From NCBI GenBank assembly GCA_017561025.1, contig JAFZDU010000095.1:17497-81496 (forward strand): a DNA stretch of 64,000 nucleotides, given 5' to 3'. Source of the stretch: Bacteroidales bacterium. GTDB taxonomy: Bacteria; Bacteroidota; Bacteroidia; Bacteroidales; F082. Shown here piece by piece: positions 1 to 8,022 of the stretch. The notes below the pieces were generated by a model. It did no database searches and was not told the origin of the DNA. It worked only from the letters and a program-made list of their open reading frames with translations. Every line of letters starts with the position of its first letter. Positions within the stretch are counted from its first letter, which is position 1. The translations under genes were made by a program, and so were the position numbers.

Positions 1-1
1 T

Positions 2-367
2 ACAGGAGTAGTAACTGCTGATGAAATGCCACAGCTACTTAAAAATGCAGATATATTAGCATTAGATCGTCCGAATTCCCTACAAGCACGTTGTGGCTTT
101 CCAACAAAATTAGGTGAATACCTTTTGACAGAGAATGTAGTTGTTGTTACCAAGGTAGGAGATATTCCTCTTTTTTTAGAAGATGGTAAGACTGCATTGC
201 TGGCAGAGGAAAGAAATCCAGATGATTTTGCATCAAAAATTATTTGGGCATTAAGTAATCCAGAAGCAGCTGCAATAATCGGTAAAGCTGGAGCAAAAGT
301 AGCTATGGAGAAGTTTAATTATTTGACTGAAACAAAAAAAATCTTAAAAGTGATCCAATACCATTAA
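2..367 (+). CDS. GT4 glycosyltransferase, C-terminal part (5' end outside window)
   Basis: The reading frame is open from base 2, so only the last 121 or so residues are visible. The sequence KLGEYLLTENVVVVTKVGDIP followed by a short insert and DGKTALLAEE matches the sugar-nucleotide-binding half of GT-B group 1 (GT4) transferases, which move a sugar from a nucleotide donor to a growing glycan on the cytoplasmic face of the membrane. The end AAIIGKAGAKVAMEKFNYLTETKKIL is the usual terminal helix of the family. It lies at the head of the plus-strand polysaccharide cluster but is cut off from the genes after 2110 by transposase debris. Donor and acceptor cannot be told. The family call is solid; the gene is incomplete only because of the window edge. 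Confidence 0.85.
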   Translation, partial: TGVVTADEMPQLLKNADILALDRPNSLQARCGFPTKLGEYLLTENVVVVTKVGDIPLFLEDGKTALLAEERNPDDFASKIIWALSNPEAAAIIGKAGAKVAMEKFNYLTETKKILKVIQYH

Positions 368-471
368 TGCCCGACAATAAATCATTAAAATCGTTTGAAA
401 ATATTGAAAGACAGGTGGTTGCGAAAATTATATACGCGTCCTAATATGAATTTATCCACGTAGAATGGCAT

Positions 472-770
472 ATGCATAAAGGAATATACGTGTTCGCGCA
501 GCTTTTAGACTTCATCGATAAGGATGTATTCCCTAGACTTGCGAACAAATACGATGGAAATCGTTATATATAGCAGTTCACCTGCGATAACCAACTTGCA
601 TACTGATATTCGGTCAGCTTTCCAACTGTAAAGGTCTTCGTGATCTTGTCTTGGCAACCTAGGCTCATGACTCCAAAGCATATCATCTTGGATTTGGCAA
701 GCACGTAGCTAAAAGTACTTTTGCGGATGCCAACACAAAACACGATTATCGCATCTTCGATGAGTTTGCA
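472..770 (+). pseudogene. DUF4372/IS4-type transposase, N-terminal remnant
   Basis: From the ATG at 472 the translation begins MHKGIYVFAQLLDFIDKDVF and reaches KYDGNRYI before a TAG at 571. After shifts of frame it continues with pieces such as GQLSN, LRDLV and SKAYHLGFGKHV, then DYRIFDEFA. This order matches the N-terminal DUF4372 region of IS4-family DDE transposases widespread in Bacteroidales. The catalytic part is absent: homology ends exactly where the left end of the IS66-like element begins at 771. It is a dead fragment with at least one stop and two frame changes. Confidence 0.75.
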
Positions 771-790
771 GTTAGTGGTCAAAAAAGGGC
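771..790 (+). repeat. Left terminal inverted repeat of the IS66-like element
   Basis: Starts GTTAGTGGTC and ends AAGGGC. Pairs with the inverted copy at 2038-2057 with three mismatches. A hairpin with arms CAAAGC and GCTTTG follows just inside, before orf1; the same hairpin precedes the IS66 orf1 relic near 35,720. Confidence 0.75.
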
Positions 791-823
791 ATAGTCCCAA
801 AGCATAATAGCTTTGTGGCAAAA

Positions 824-1191
824 ATGCCAAAGATGTACAGCAGCGAAGACTTAGAGAGGTTCTACTTCGATTACTAGACCGAATGGATGCCGCGAGGGAT
901 GTCGATCCAGGCTTATTGTTCGAGAAACAATGTTCCCTACAAGGTGTTAGACAGATGGATCCGGGATATTTGCAAAAGGGTTATTCCCGTCCAGGTCATC
1001 GGAACTCCAGAAGAACTCAAGATAGAGAATCATCAGCATACAGAGACAGAACCAGAGAAAAGGACAGGCAATGAGGATGTCAGCATCACGATCATCATCA
1101 GTACGAGTCCGGCATGGAACTGTCACGAGATTGGTTGGACTACAGGAGTCTCAGGACTTTCATTGAAAGATTGGAGGGTCTGCTATGCTGA
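824..1191 (+). pseudogene. IS66 orf1 (TnpA-like) remnant
   Basis: From the ATG at 824 the product reads MPKMYSSEDLERFYFDY, then a TAG at 875-877, then TEWMPRGMSIQAYC and NVPYKVLDRWIRD. This resembles the short IS66 orf1 protein with its helix-turn-helix-like start. After about residue 85 the original frame is lost; the end GMELSRDWLDYRSL and LEGLLC is found in another frame and stops at 1191, overlapping the tnpB start as in intact IS66 elements. It therefore carries one nonsense mutation and one frameshift. Confidence 0.7.
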
Positions 1192-1970
1192 ACATAACCG
1201 GAATGAACAAGTTCTTGAGCAGGATCCTAGCAGTGATCCGGCATCAGCTTGGAAGGGAGCCGCAGAAAGACGAAGTGTTCATAGTGATGTCAAAGAACCG
1301 CAGACTTGTACGCCTGTTCTCGTTCGACAGGATCTCTTTCAGTCTTTACGAGAAGCGGTTTGCACCGGAATATCAGTTCATGCAGGCACTTGCCTATGAA
1401 GTGTATATGAAGAATGTGACCTTCGGGAATCTCCACAAATAGGTTCAGGACATGGAAATGACAGTAAGCAAGAACACCCTCAAGAATTGGCTCCAAAGAG
1501 CCAAAAGCCATCTGGACAGTCTGATACCTCTCTTGAAGGATGCAGCTTTAGAAAAGGATGCCATAGTGAACTGAGACGAGACCTGGTGCAAGGTGAGGAG
1601 GTTCAATAAGTACACGATCCTTGATGAAGAACTGAGAAAGGATAACGAGTTCAGAAGCTCATACATGATGCAGGCATTGAGCTATCTGGATCACTTCTGG
1701 GACGGGCTCTTCCTCTACAGGAAAGACGGATCTTATCCGATTGACAATAACCTGGCTGAACGTTCAGTAAGACCGTTCACCACAAAAAGAAAAAGTTCGC
1801 TCCACTTCGGCAGCGATGAAGGTGTAGAGATGTCAGCTGTGTACCACAGCATCATCAGCACATTGAAGCTATGCGGCAAATCAGTCTGGAACTTCTTCGG
1901 AGACTACTTCCGGTGTGAGGTTCTGGGACTGGACACCTACAAGGAATACCTGCCGGCTTTGAGCAGATAA
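1185..1970 (+). pseudogene. IS66 tnpB-tnpC fused remnant
   Basis: The reading begins MLNITGMNKFL, then KDEVFIVMSKNRR and the FSLYEKRF segment typical of IS66 TnpB (Orf2). At about 1345 it passes directly into TnpC sequence (PEYQFMQALAYEVY, KNVTFGNL), so tnpB and tnpC were joined by a deletion. A stop lies at 1440-1442 and another near 1571, beside the catalytic-region sequence DETWCKV. The central part of the DDE domain is deleted before DHFWDGLFLYRKDGSYPIDNN. The C-terminal signature NNLAERSVRPFTTKRK is well kept up to the stop at 1970. The gene is non-functional. Confidence 0.75.
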
Positions 1971-2037
1971 GAATCAATAAATCAACATGGGAAAACAACT
2001 GAAACAAACGTCACAAGACGAGTGCATACTGTTGGAC

Positions 2038-2057
2038 GCCCTAAATTGACCACTAAC
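2038..2057 (-). repeat. Right terminal inverted repeat of the IS66-like element
   Basis: Inverted partner of 771-790; on the plus strand it ends GACCACTAAC. It fixes the right border of the element 52 bases before the capA-like start codon, so the insertion lies immediately upstream of the resumed polysaccharide operon. Confidence 0.75.
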
Positions 2058-2071
2058 AACTTAATAATAAT

Positions 2072-2093
2072 TGTCCGGGACTTTTACCGGACA
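2072..2093 (+). other. Hairpin upstream of capA-like gene
   Basis: TGTCCGG and CCGGACA form a 7-bp stem around an 8-base loop. There is no T-run after it, so it is a weak terminator candidate. It could be a transcript structure in the leader of the gene at 2110 or part of the former insertion site. Confidence 0.35.
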
Positions 2094-2109
2094 GCAATGA
2101 TTTATTAAT

Positions 2110-3234
2110 ATGAAAGTATTAATTGCTGGTGACTTTTGCCAGCGTTACAGAGTTGATGAGATGCTAACCAATTCTAATTATAATATGTTTGATTTGGTTA
2201 AGCCAATTATTAACTCATGTGATATTCGTATTGTAAATTTCGAATTCCCAATTGTTTCTGACAATTCTTCCCCAATAGATAAAGTAGGACCTGTCTTAGG
2301 TGGCACCCATGCTTCAATTGATGCATTATTATCTGCCGGATTCAATGTGTGTACTTTAGCAAATAATCATATCCTTGACCAAGGAGAGATGTCATGTCTT
2401 GACACAAAAGAGACTTTGGAAAAATTCGGGATTAAGACTGTAGGAGTCGGTAAAAACATTCAGGATGCCTCGAAGATTTTATACATTAGAATAAATGAAC
2501 AAACTTTAGCTATTATTAATTGTTGTGAACACGAATTTAGTGTCGCAACGGAAACAACAGTTGGCGCGAATCCACTAAATGTCGTTAAGCAGTTTTATGC
2601 TATAAACGAGGCAAAATCAAAGGCAGATTATGTTTTAGTAATTGTTCATGCTGGTATTGAACATTACCAATTGCCAACTCCTAGGATGAAGGAGAATTAT
2701 AGATTCTTTATAGATGCTGGTGCTGATGCTGTAGTGAATCATCATCAGCATTGTTATAGTGGTTATGAAATATACCATGATCGACCAATTTTCTATGGGA
2801 TAGGTAATTTCTTATTCGATAGTCCACGTTTAAGAAATAATATTTGGAATGAAGGATACATGGTAGAGTTAGACTTTTCTCAATTAGGAGTTGAGTATAA
2901 AATATATCCATATAATCAATGTAATGAAACTCCTATTGTGGAATTATTGAATGATGATGCTAATGAATCTTTCATAAATAGAATTCATGAATTAAATAGT
3001 ATAATTTTATCTGATACTGTACTATCAACTACATTAGATTCATATATTGAAAAAAATAGTAAGTTTATTCTATCCTCTTTTACTCCATGGACTAATCGTA
3101 TATTTATTGCTGCTTTCGTGAGAGGATTATTACCTTCATTTTTATCTAAAAAACAAAAAAAACACATTAAAAGTAGAATTATGTGTGAGTCTCATTTTGA
3201 TATTACCCTGAGAGAGCTTAGTAAAAAGAAATAG
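2110..3234 (+). CDS. CapA-family protein (PGA_cap, metallophosphoesterase-like)
   Basis: A 374-residue protein of the CapA/PgsA family, named after the poly-gamma-glutamate capsule protein and built on a calcineurin-like metal-binding fold. The family marks are visible: IAGDFC near the start, VNFEFP near residue 42, LANNHILDQG near 95, INCCEHEF, then YRFFIDAGADAVVNHHQHC and YGIGNF near 195-235, with the metal-ligand His and Asn residues kept. No signal peptide is seen, whereas many CapA proteins have an N-terminal anchor, so a cytoplasmic role is possible. It is followed 7 bases later by a TupA-like ATP-grasp gene, and the same pair in the same order recurs at 54,869-52,837. A role in amino-acid or peptide decoration of the polysaccharide is inference. 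Confidence 0.8.
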   Translation: MKVLIAGDFCQRYRVDEMLTNSNYNMFDLVKPIINSCDIRIVNFEFPIVSDNSSPIDKVGPVLGGTHASIDALLSAGFNVCTLANNHILDQGEMSCLDTKETLEKFGIKTVGVGKNIQDASKILYIRINEQTLAIINCCEHEFSVATETTVGANPLNVVKQFYAINEAKSKADYVLVIVHAGIEHYQLPTPRMKENYRFFIDAGADAVVNHHQHCYSGYEIYHDRPIFYGIGNFLFDSPRLRNNIWNEGYMVELDFSQLGVEYKIYPYNQCNETPIVELLNDDANESFINRIHELNSIILSDTVLSTTLDSYIEKNSKFILSSFTPWTNRIFIAAFVRGLLPSFLSKKQKKHIKSRIMCESHFDITLRELSKKK

Positions 3235-3241
3235 TGTTACC

Positions 3242-4153
3242 ATGAACGAAAAGAATAGATTTATAAAAGCCATAAAACATCCAGAATGGTTGTTTGGCGT
3301 TCTTTTAAGGAGAACAATTGGTCCATATATGAACGATGAATCATTCATTAAATGGGAATATTTTTCTGGTATGGCAAAGTTTCCAGATTTGAAAAACCCT
3401 AAAACTTTTAATGAGAAGTTACAGTGGCTCAAATTAAATGACATACATGAAGATTATGCGGAAATGGTTGATAAAGCATCAGCAAAGGAATATGTAAAAA
3501 AAATAATCGGAGAAGAGTATATAATACCTACGCTTGGAATATGGAGAAGATTTGATGAAATCGACTTTTCAAAACTGCCTAATCAGTTTGTTCTTAAAAC
3601 AACACACGATTCAGGAGGTGTTGTGGTGGTTTCTGATAAATCTAACTTTGATATTGCAGAAGCTCGAAGAAAACTCAATAAAAGCTTAAGGAATAATTAC
3701 TTTTTACAGCATCGTGAATATCCTTATAAATATATTCAACCTCGTATTATTGCTGAACAATATATGGTTGATGAAAGTACTACTGAATTAAAGGATTATA
3801 AGTTTTTTTGTTTTCATGGGAAGTGTAAAATGTTGTTTATTGCGACAGATAGGAGCCTTGGCGATGTGAAATTTGATTTCTATGATACGGAGTTTAATCA
3901 TTTACCTTTTATGCAAGGACATCCATGGGCGACAAAAGAGATCCAAAAACCTGAGTGTTTTGATGAAATGATACAAATTGCTGAAAAACTCAGTGAGGGG
4001 ATACCTCATGTGCGTGTTGATTTGTATAACATAAATGGAAAAATCTATTTTGGAGAGCTAACCTTCTTCCATTTTTCGGGGAATGTCCCTTTTATACCTC
4101 ATGAATGGGACAATAAAATAGGTGAGTGGCTAGTTTTACCGAATGATGTATAA
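3242..4153 (+). CDS. TupA-like ATP-grasp protein
   Basis: The 303 residues match the ATPgrasp_TupA family, named after TupA of Bacillus teichuronopeptide synthesis and often listed as a glycosyltransferase. Visible landmarks are NPKTFNEKLQWLK (residues 58-70), VDKASAKEYV, EYIIPTLGIW, FVLKTTHDSGG near 120 (nucleotide-binding strand and loop), LKDYKFFCFHGK near 180, and VRVDLYNINGKIYFGELTFF near 260, which carries the acidic metal-binding residues of the ATP-grasp fold. ATP-grasp enzymes activate a carboxylate and join it to an amine. Spaced 7 bases from the CapA-like gene, it probably works with it. Substrate unknown. Confidence 0.8.
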   Translation: MNEKNRFIKAIKHPEWLFGVLLRRTIGPYMNDESFIKWEYFSGMAKFPDLKNPKTFNEKLQWLKLNDIHEDYAEMVDKASAKEYVKKIIGEEYIIPTLGIWRRFDEIDFSKLPNQFVLKTTHDSGGVVVVSDKSNFDIAEARRKLNKSLRNNYFLQHREYPYKYIQPRIIAEQYMVDESTTELKDYKFFCFHGKCKMLFIATDRSLGDVKFDFYDTEFNHLPFMQGHPWATKEIQKPECFDEMIQIAEKLSEGIPHVRVDLYNINGKIYFGELTFFHFSGNVPFIPHEWDNKIGEWLVLPNDV

Positions 4154-4176
4154 TAGTGAAATTTATATTGTAGGGT

Positions 4177-4635
4177 ATGAACTTTAAAACTTTTGTACAA
4201 ATATATTCAATAAAGAGAATATATAGGAAAATATGGCTAGGTATATCTCATTTTCCAATGTTTCCCCATTGGAGAGTTTTCTTTTTGAGATTAGCTGGAG
4301 TGAATATTGAAAAAGGTGCAATGATATATAATAATGTTGGTATTGATACAGTTTATCCTGAATGTGTTTATATTGGCAAAGGTGTGCGCATAACTGCTGG
4401 AGTAAAAATACTTACACATTATTTAGATCCAAATCAAAGTGGTGTTCATTTCCGGAAAGGAGAAGTGCATATTGAAGACGATGTTTTTATTGGAGTTAAT
4501 ACTTGTGTGTGTAACTCTGTTCGAATAGGTAAAGGGGCAATAGTTGGAGCTGGGGCTGTTGTTACCAAAGATATTCCTCCATATCAGGTCTGGGGAGGGA
4601 ATCCGGCACATTATATAAAAGATAGAGTAAGGTAG
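4177..4635 (+). CDS. Hexapeptide-repeat acyltransferase (left-handed beta-helix)
   Basis: A 152-residue protein with an N-terminal helical segment and then hexapeptide repeats (NIEKGAMIYNNVGI, CVYIGKGVRITAG, VHIEDDVFIGVNTCV, VRIGKGAIVGAGAVVTKDIP) that form a left-handed beta-helix. The end GAVVTKDIPPYQVWGGNPA is the classic close of WcaF/NodL-type O-acetyltransferases, which use acetyl-CoA to acetylate a sugar hydroxyl. It has no membrane segment. It lies between the TupA-like gene and two GT4 genes, consistent with acetylation of a repeat-unit sugar before export. The exact acceptor is unknown. Confidence 0.85.
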   Translation: MNFKTFVQIYSIKRIYRKIWLGISHFPMFPHWRVFFLRLAGVNIEKGAMIYNNVGIDTVYPECVYIGKGVRITAGVKILTHYLDPNQSGVHFRKGEVHIEDDVFIGVNTCVCNSVRIGKGAIVGAGAVVTKDIPPYQVWGGNPAHYIKDRVR

Positions 4636-4638
4636 TAT

Positions 4639-5697
4639 ATGAGAATAGCAATTCTAATACCTACGATAAAACCCGGAGGGGCAGAGAAACAGGCGGCACT
4701 GTTGGCTGCAACATTAAGTTTAGAGCACGAAGTCCATTTTGTATCCCTATATGGCAAAAAGAATCATTCAGTTATAGTTCAACACTTCCTTGAGGAAAGT
4801 CGTGTTTCAATTCATTACCTTGAAGGATCTTTTTTTAAAAGGTGGAATGCTTTTAGAAATTTGCTGAAAACTCTCAATATTGAAGTTGCTTTTAATTATC
4901 TAACTGTTTGTGATGTACTGGGGGCCATAGTTGAAAAATTATCAAGCGTAAAGACAGTCTTTAACGGAATACGAAACTCACGTCTTGCTCCAGCAAAAAT
5001 GTTTCTAGAATGGTTTGCTCATAATTTCATCGCTGATTATACTATTTACAACTGTCATTCTGGAGCCAAGTACTTTGAACAGAAGGGGTTTAATAAAAAG
5101 AAGAGTATAATAATTCCTAATTGTTTTCCAAATATAAGTACTTTTATAGAAAGAGAAGATAAGAAAATTAAAACGATTGTTACTGTAGGACGTTTTGAAA
5201 CTCAAAAAGATTACCTTACAGCAATCAAGGCTATCGCCGAACTGAGAACTTGTAGAAAGGATTTTTTGTTCAAAATTATTGGACATGGCCATTTAGAAGC
5301 GCAAATACGCTCCTGGATATCCGAGTATGACCTATCTTCTTATACCAGTATATATATTGCACCTGCTAATGTTCAGGATATAATCAAAGAAGCTGATGTA
5401 TATCTTTCAACAAGTCTCTTTGAGGGAACTAGCAATAGCATTATGGAAGCCATGAATTGGTCTCTTCCTATTGTTGCTACCAATGTGGGAGACAACAATA
5501 TACTTGTAAAGAATAATATCAGTGGATTCCTCGCAGAAGTTGGGGATTATACTACTCTAGCAAAAGATTTAGATCATCTGTTATCCTCACATAAATCTAG
5601 ACTGCAAATGGGTATGATTGGACATGAAAACCTATACAACTTCTCAGCAGAAGTTTTTAAAAACAATTATTTAGAACTACTGAAGACACGTATATGA
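4639..5697 (+). CDS. GT4-family glycosyltransferase
   Basis: A 352-residue GT-B transferase. The N-terminal domain opens with MRIAILIPTIKPGGAEKQAA, where GGAEK is the usual first glycine loop. The C-terminal domain holds TVGRFETQKDYLTAIKA near residue 176 and the donor-binding signature FEGTSNSIMEAMNWSLP near 258-274, with the E-x7-E pair. It likely adds one sugar to the lipid-linked repeat unit at the inner membrane. The start lies 3 bases after the acetyltransferase stop, and the end overlaps the next GT by 4 bases (ATGA), so the two are translationally coupled. Donor sugar unknown. Confidence 0.88.
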   Translation: MRIAILIPTIKPGGAEKQAALLAATLSLEHEVHFVSLYGKKNHSVIVQHFLEESRVSIHYLEGSFFKRWNAFRNLLKTLNIEVAFNYLTVCDVLGAIVEKLSSVKTVFNGIRNSRLAPAKMFLEWFAHNFIADYTIYNCHSGAKYFEQKGFNKKKSIIIPNCFPNISTFIEREDKKIKTIVTVGRFETQKDYLTAIKAIAELRTCRKDFLFKIIGHGHLEAQIRSWISEYDLSSYTSIYIAPANVQDIIKEADVYLSTSLFEGTSNSIMEAMNWSLPIVATNVGDNNILVKNNISGFLAEVGDYTTLAKDLDHLLSSHKSRLQMGMIGHENLYNFSAEVFKNNYLELLKTRI

Positions 5698-6794
5698 AAA
5701 TAGCATTTATTGGAGGTAGAACATTTCATCATCCGGATGGCATCGCTACATTCATGTTTAATCTTGCAACAGAATTGGTTTCAATGGGACATGAGCCTGT
5801 TGTTTATCAAGAGAGTGACCACAATGGCGAAGAATGGGTTAATGGTTTTAAAGTTGTGCATCAGAAGTCCTCTAAAAGTGCAATATATAATAAGATGGGG
5901 CTTGGGGTCAAATCTACTTTTAATGCATTATTTAAACAGAACGGCATTGATATTATCCACTATAATTGCGGTGGACCAGCATTCTTCGCATCTATTTGGG
6001 CTCGATTATTCGGCAAAAAAGTAGTTCTTCAGCTACATGGATTAGAGTTTAAGCGCACTAAATATTCACCTTTTTGGCGATTTATCGCAAAGGTTTACTT
6101 TGATCTTTATTGTCGTATGCATAAGCATATCACTGTCTGTTCAACTGAACAATACGAGTATTTAATTGAACGATTTGGCAAGAGCAGTACGGTGATAACA
6201 GGCGCAGTTAATCTTCCCGAAGTTGTAAAAGATACAGATGTATTAGGGCGTTTCGGTATTAAAGCGAATAATTATGTTCTTTTTATGGGAAGGTTAGTGC
6301 AGGATAAAAATCCAGATTGCTTAATTCAAGGATTTATCAATAGTAATTACAATGATAAGCAACTTGTTATTTGTGGTTGTGCTGCTCCTGGTTCGAACTT
6401 CGAGAATGAACTTCATCAATTAGCTTTAGGATGCCCTAACATCATTTTTACAGGAGCAATATTTGGGGATGACAAAGACGTAATTATTCATAATGCATGG
6501 GCTTACTGCTTACCTTCTACCATTGAAGGATTACCGATCTCACTTTTGGAAGCCATGAGCTATGGTAAAATATGTATCGCATCCGATATACCTGCTAACA
6601 GAGAAGCTCTAGGTGAGAGTGGAATTTGGGTTGAGAAGGAAATTTCTGAGGACATCACTAACGCATTAAATGATTTGTATGATCATTACAACAAATATGA
6701 ATGGCAAGGAAATGCTAATTTAGAACGTGTGAAATCATGTTTTTCATGGAAAAACAAAGCGCAACAGTATGAGGATTTCATAAATAAAATTTGA
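5694..6794 (+). CDS. GT4-family glycosyltransferase
   Basis: A 366-residue GT-B enzyme beginning MKIAFIGGRTFHHPDGIATF, a start typical of WcaI/Cps2F-like rhamnosyl- or fucosyl-type GT4 transferases. FMGRLVQDKNPDCLIQGF near 198 and the donor-site signature STIEGLPISLLEAMSYGK near 275-292 are present. The start codon overlaps the stop of the preceding GT (ATGA). It acts at the cytoplasmic membrane face on the undecaprenyl-linked glycan. Linkage and donor cannot be derived from sequence. Confidence 0.88.
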   Translation: MKIAFIGGRTFHHPDGIATFMFNLATELVSMGHEPVVYQESDHNGEEWVNGFKVVHQKSSKSAIYNKMGLGVKSTFNALFKQNGIDIIHYNCGGPAFFASIWARLFGKKVVLQLHGLEFKRTKYSPFWRFIAKVYFDLYCRMHKHITVCSTEQYEYLIERFGKSSTVITGAVNLPEVVKDTDVLGRFGIKANNYVLFMGRLVQDKNPDCLIQGFINSNYNDKQLVICGCAAPGSNFENELHQLALGCPNIIFTGAIFGDDKDVIIHNAWAYCLPSTIEGLPISLLEAMSYGKICIASDIPANREALGESGIWVEKEISEDITNALNDLYDHYNKYEWQGNANLERVKSCFSWKNKAQQYEDFINKI

Positions 6795-6821
6795 AAGAAT
6801 AATTCTTGAGATAAATCAAAA

Positions 6822-7997
6822 ATGAGTAAAATACTATTACTTGATGGAGAAGGTGTACAAGTAGTGTGCATGGCTCGTGAACTGAACATATTGGGGCATG
6901 AGGTTTCTGCACTATGCGCGCAAAAAGTAAGTAGCGGATATGCTACCAAATATCTCCATCATAAGTATATATGTCCTAATGTACATTTGTATAAAGAAGC
7001 GTTCAAGGACTTTTTCTATACTCACTTGGATACTCATAAGTATGACCTTATTATTCCCATGGGCGATGAGTCAGCTTATTTCCTCAGTATGGAGAAAGGA
7101 TCAGTAGAAAAACAATACAATGTAATATGTGCTGTAGAGGATTACGCAACTTTTGAGCTAGCTAATAACAAGCAAAAGTTGATGGAGGTCTGTGAAAAAT
7201 ACAACATTGTACATCCAAAGACAAGAGAACTCTCGATGGAGACTCTAGACGAGGTTGCCGACTATGTTGGATTCCCTTCAATGATTAAACCAAACTTATC
7301 TGCAGGCGCCAAGGGTATCGTAAAGGTCGAGAATAAAGAGGAACTATATACAAAATTTCCTCCTATTGCTAAGGCTTTTGGCAAGTGCACACTTCAAGAG
7401 TTTGTTGAGCAGCCGGATTATTATTACAACGTAATGCTTTTCCGCAAGAGAGATGGCAGAACAGCAGCCTCAACAATTATAAAGATCAGACGTTTTTTCC
7501 CACTAAAAGGAGGAACCAGTTGCTACAGTGAGACGATTAAGCATCCTTTTTTACTAGAGCAGTGTGAGTCGTGTTTGAATAAATTGAATTGGCATGGCTT
7601 TGCTGACTTTGATGTACTTGAGGATAAGGCAACAGGAGAGTTGAAGATTATCGAGATCAACCCACGTGTGCCATCAAGTCTTCAGGCGAGTTTTGCGGCT
7701 GGAGTAAACTTTGCCAAAATTTTTATTGATGAGTATCTGGGTAAAGGGGCAGAGGTATTTGATATGGAAAACTACAGACCGTACCAGCAAGTTCGTTGGT
7801 TCGGTCTGGATGTAATGTGGTTTTTGATGAGCCCTCAACGTTTATCATATAAACCAAGCTGGTTCCGCTTCTGGGGCAAGAATGTAAGCTATCATGATGG
7901 ATCATGGCGCGATCCCTTGCCAATGATTGCTGGTAGTTTTCAAGGTGTGCTCAAATACCTTGATCCAAACTTTAGAAAAGCAAAATTGAATAGTTAA
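6822..7997 (+). CDS. ATP-grasp ligase (carbamoyl-phosphate-synthase-like)
   Basis: A 391-residue protein with three parts. The N-terminal Rossmann-like domain reads ILLLDGEGVQVVCMARELN. The ATP-grasp domain shows FPSMIKPNLSAGAKGIV near 146-162, and FADFDVLEDKATGELKIIEINPRVP near 262-286 supplies the acidic metal ligands and Asn-Pro-Arg. A C-terminal tail of about 80 residues is rich in Trp and Phe. Family members ligate a carboxylate to an amine or thiol. In polysaccharide clusters they are suspected of amidating uronic acids, but the substrate here is unknown. It is unlike the TupA-like protein at 3242 and related in fold only to the one at 42,441. Confidence 0.75.
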   Translation: MSKILLLDGEGVQVVCMARELNILGHEVSALCAQKVSSGYATKYLHHKYICPNVHLYKEAFKDFFYTHLDTHKYDLIIPMGDESAYFLSMEKGSVEKQYNVICAVEDYATFELANNKQKLMEVCEKYNIVHPKTRELSMETLDEVADYVGFPSMIKPNLSAGAKGIVKVENKEELYTKFPPIAKAFGKCTLQEFVEQPDYYYNVMLFRKRDGRTAASTIIKIRRFFPLKGGTSCYSETIKHPFLLEQCESCLNKLNWHGFADFDVLEDKATGELKIIEINPRVPSSLQASFAAGVNFAKIFIDEYLGKGAEVFDMENYRPYQQVRWFGLDVMWFLMSPQRLSYKPSWFRFWGKNVSYHDGSWRDPLPMIAGSFQGVLKYLDPNFRKAKLNS

Positions 7998-8022
7998 GTT
8001 CGATAATATTGAAACATAAGTA

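Larger units (their letters stand above)
771..2057 (+). mobile_element. IS66-family element, internally deleted and decayed
   Basis: The element is bounded by imperfect 20-bp inverted repeats at 771-790 and 2038-2057 (17 of 20 positions match by eye; both outer ends read GTTAGTGGTCAA inward). Inside are degraded copies of the three IS66 genes in the usual order: orf1, tnpB and tnpC. Intact IS66 elements are about 2.5 kb; this one is 1.29 kb because much of tnpC is missing. No target duplication is seen: the left flank is the DUF4372 fragment and the right flank does not continue it, so a flanking deletion probably followed insertion. It is not expected to move on its own. Confidence 0.8.

Noticed and set aside
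564-830. 88-codon minus-strand frame
   Set aside because: Antisense to the DUF4372 transposase fragment, which is recognisable on the plus strand.
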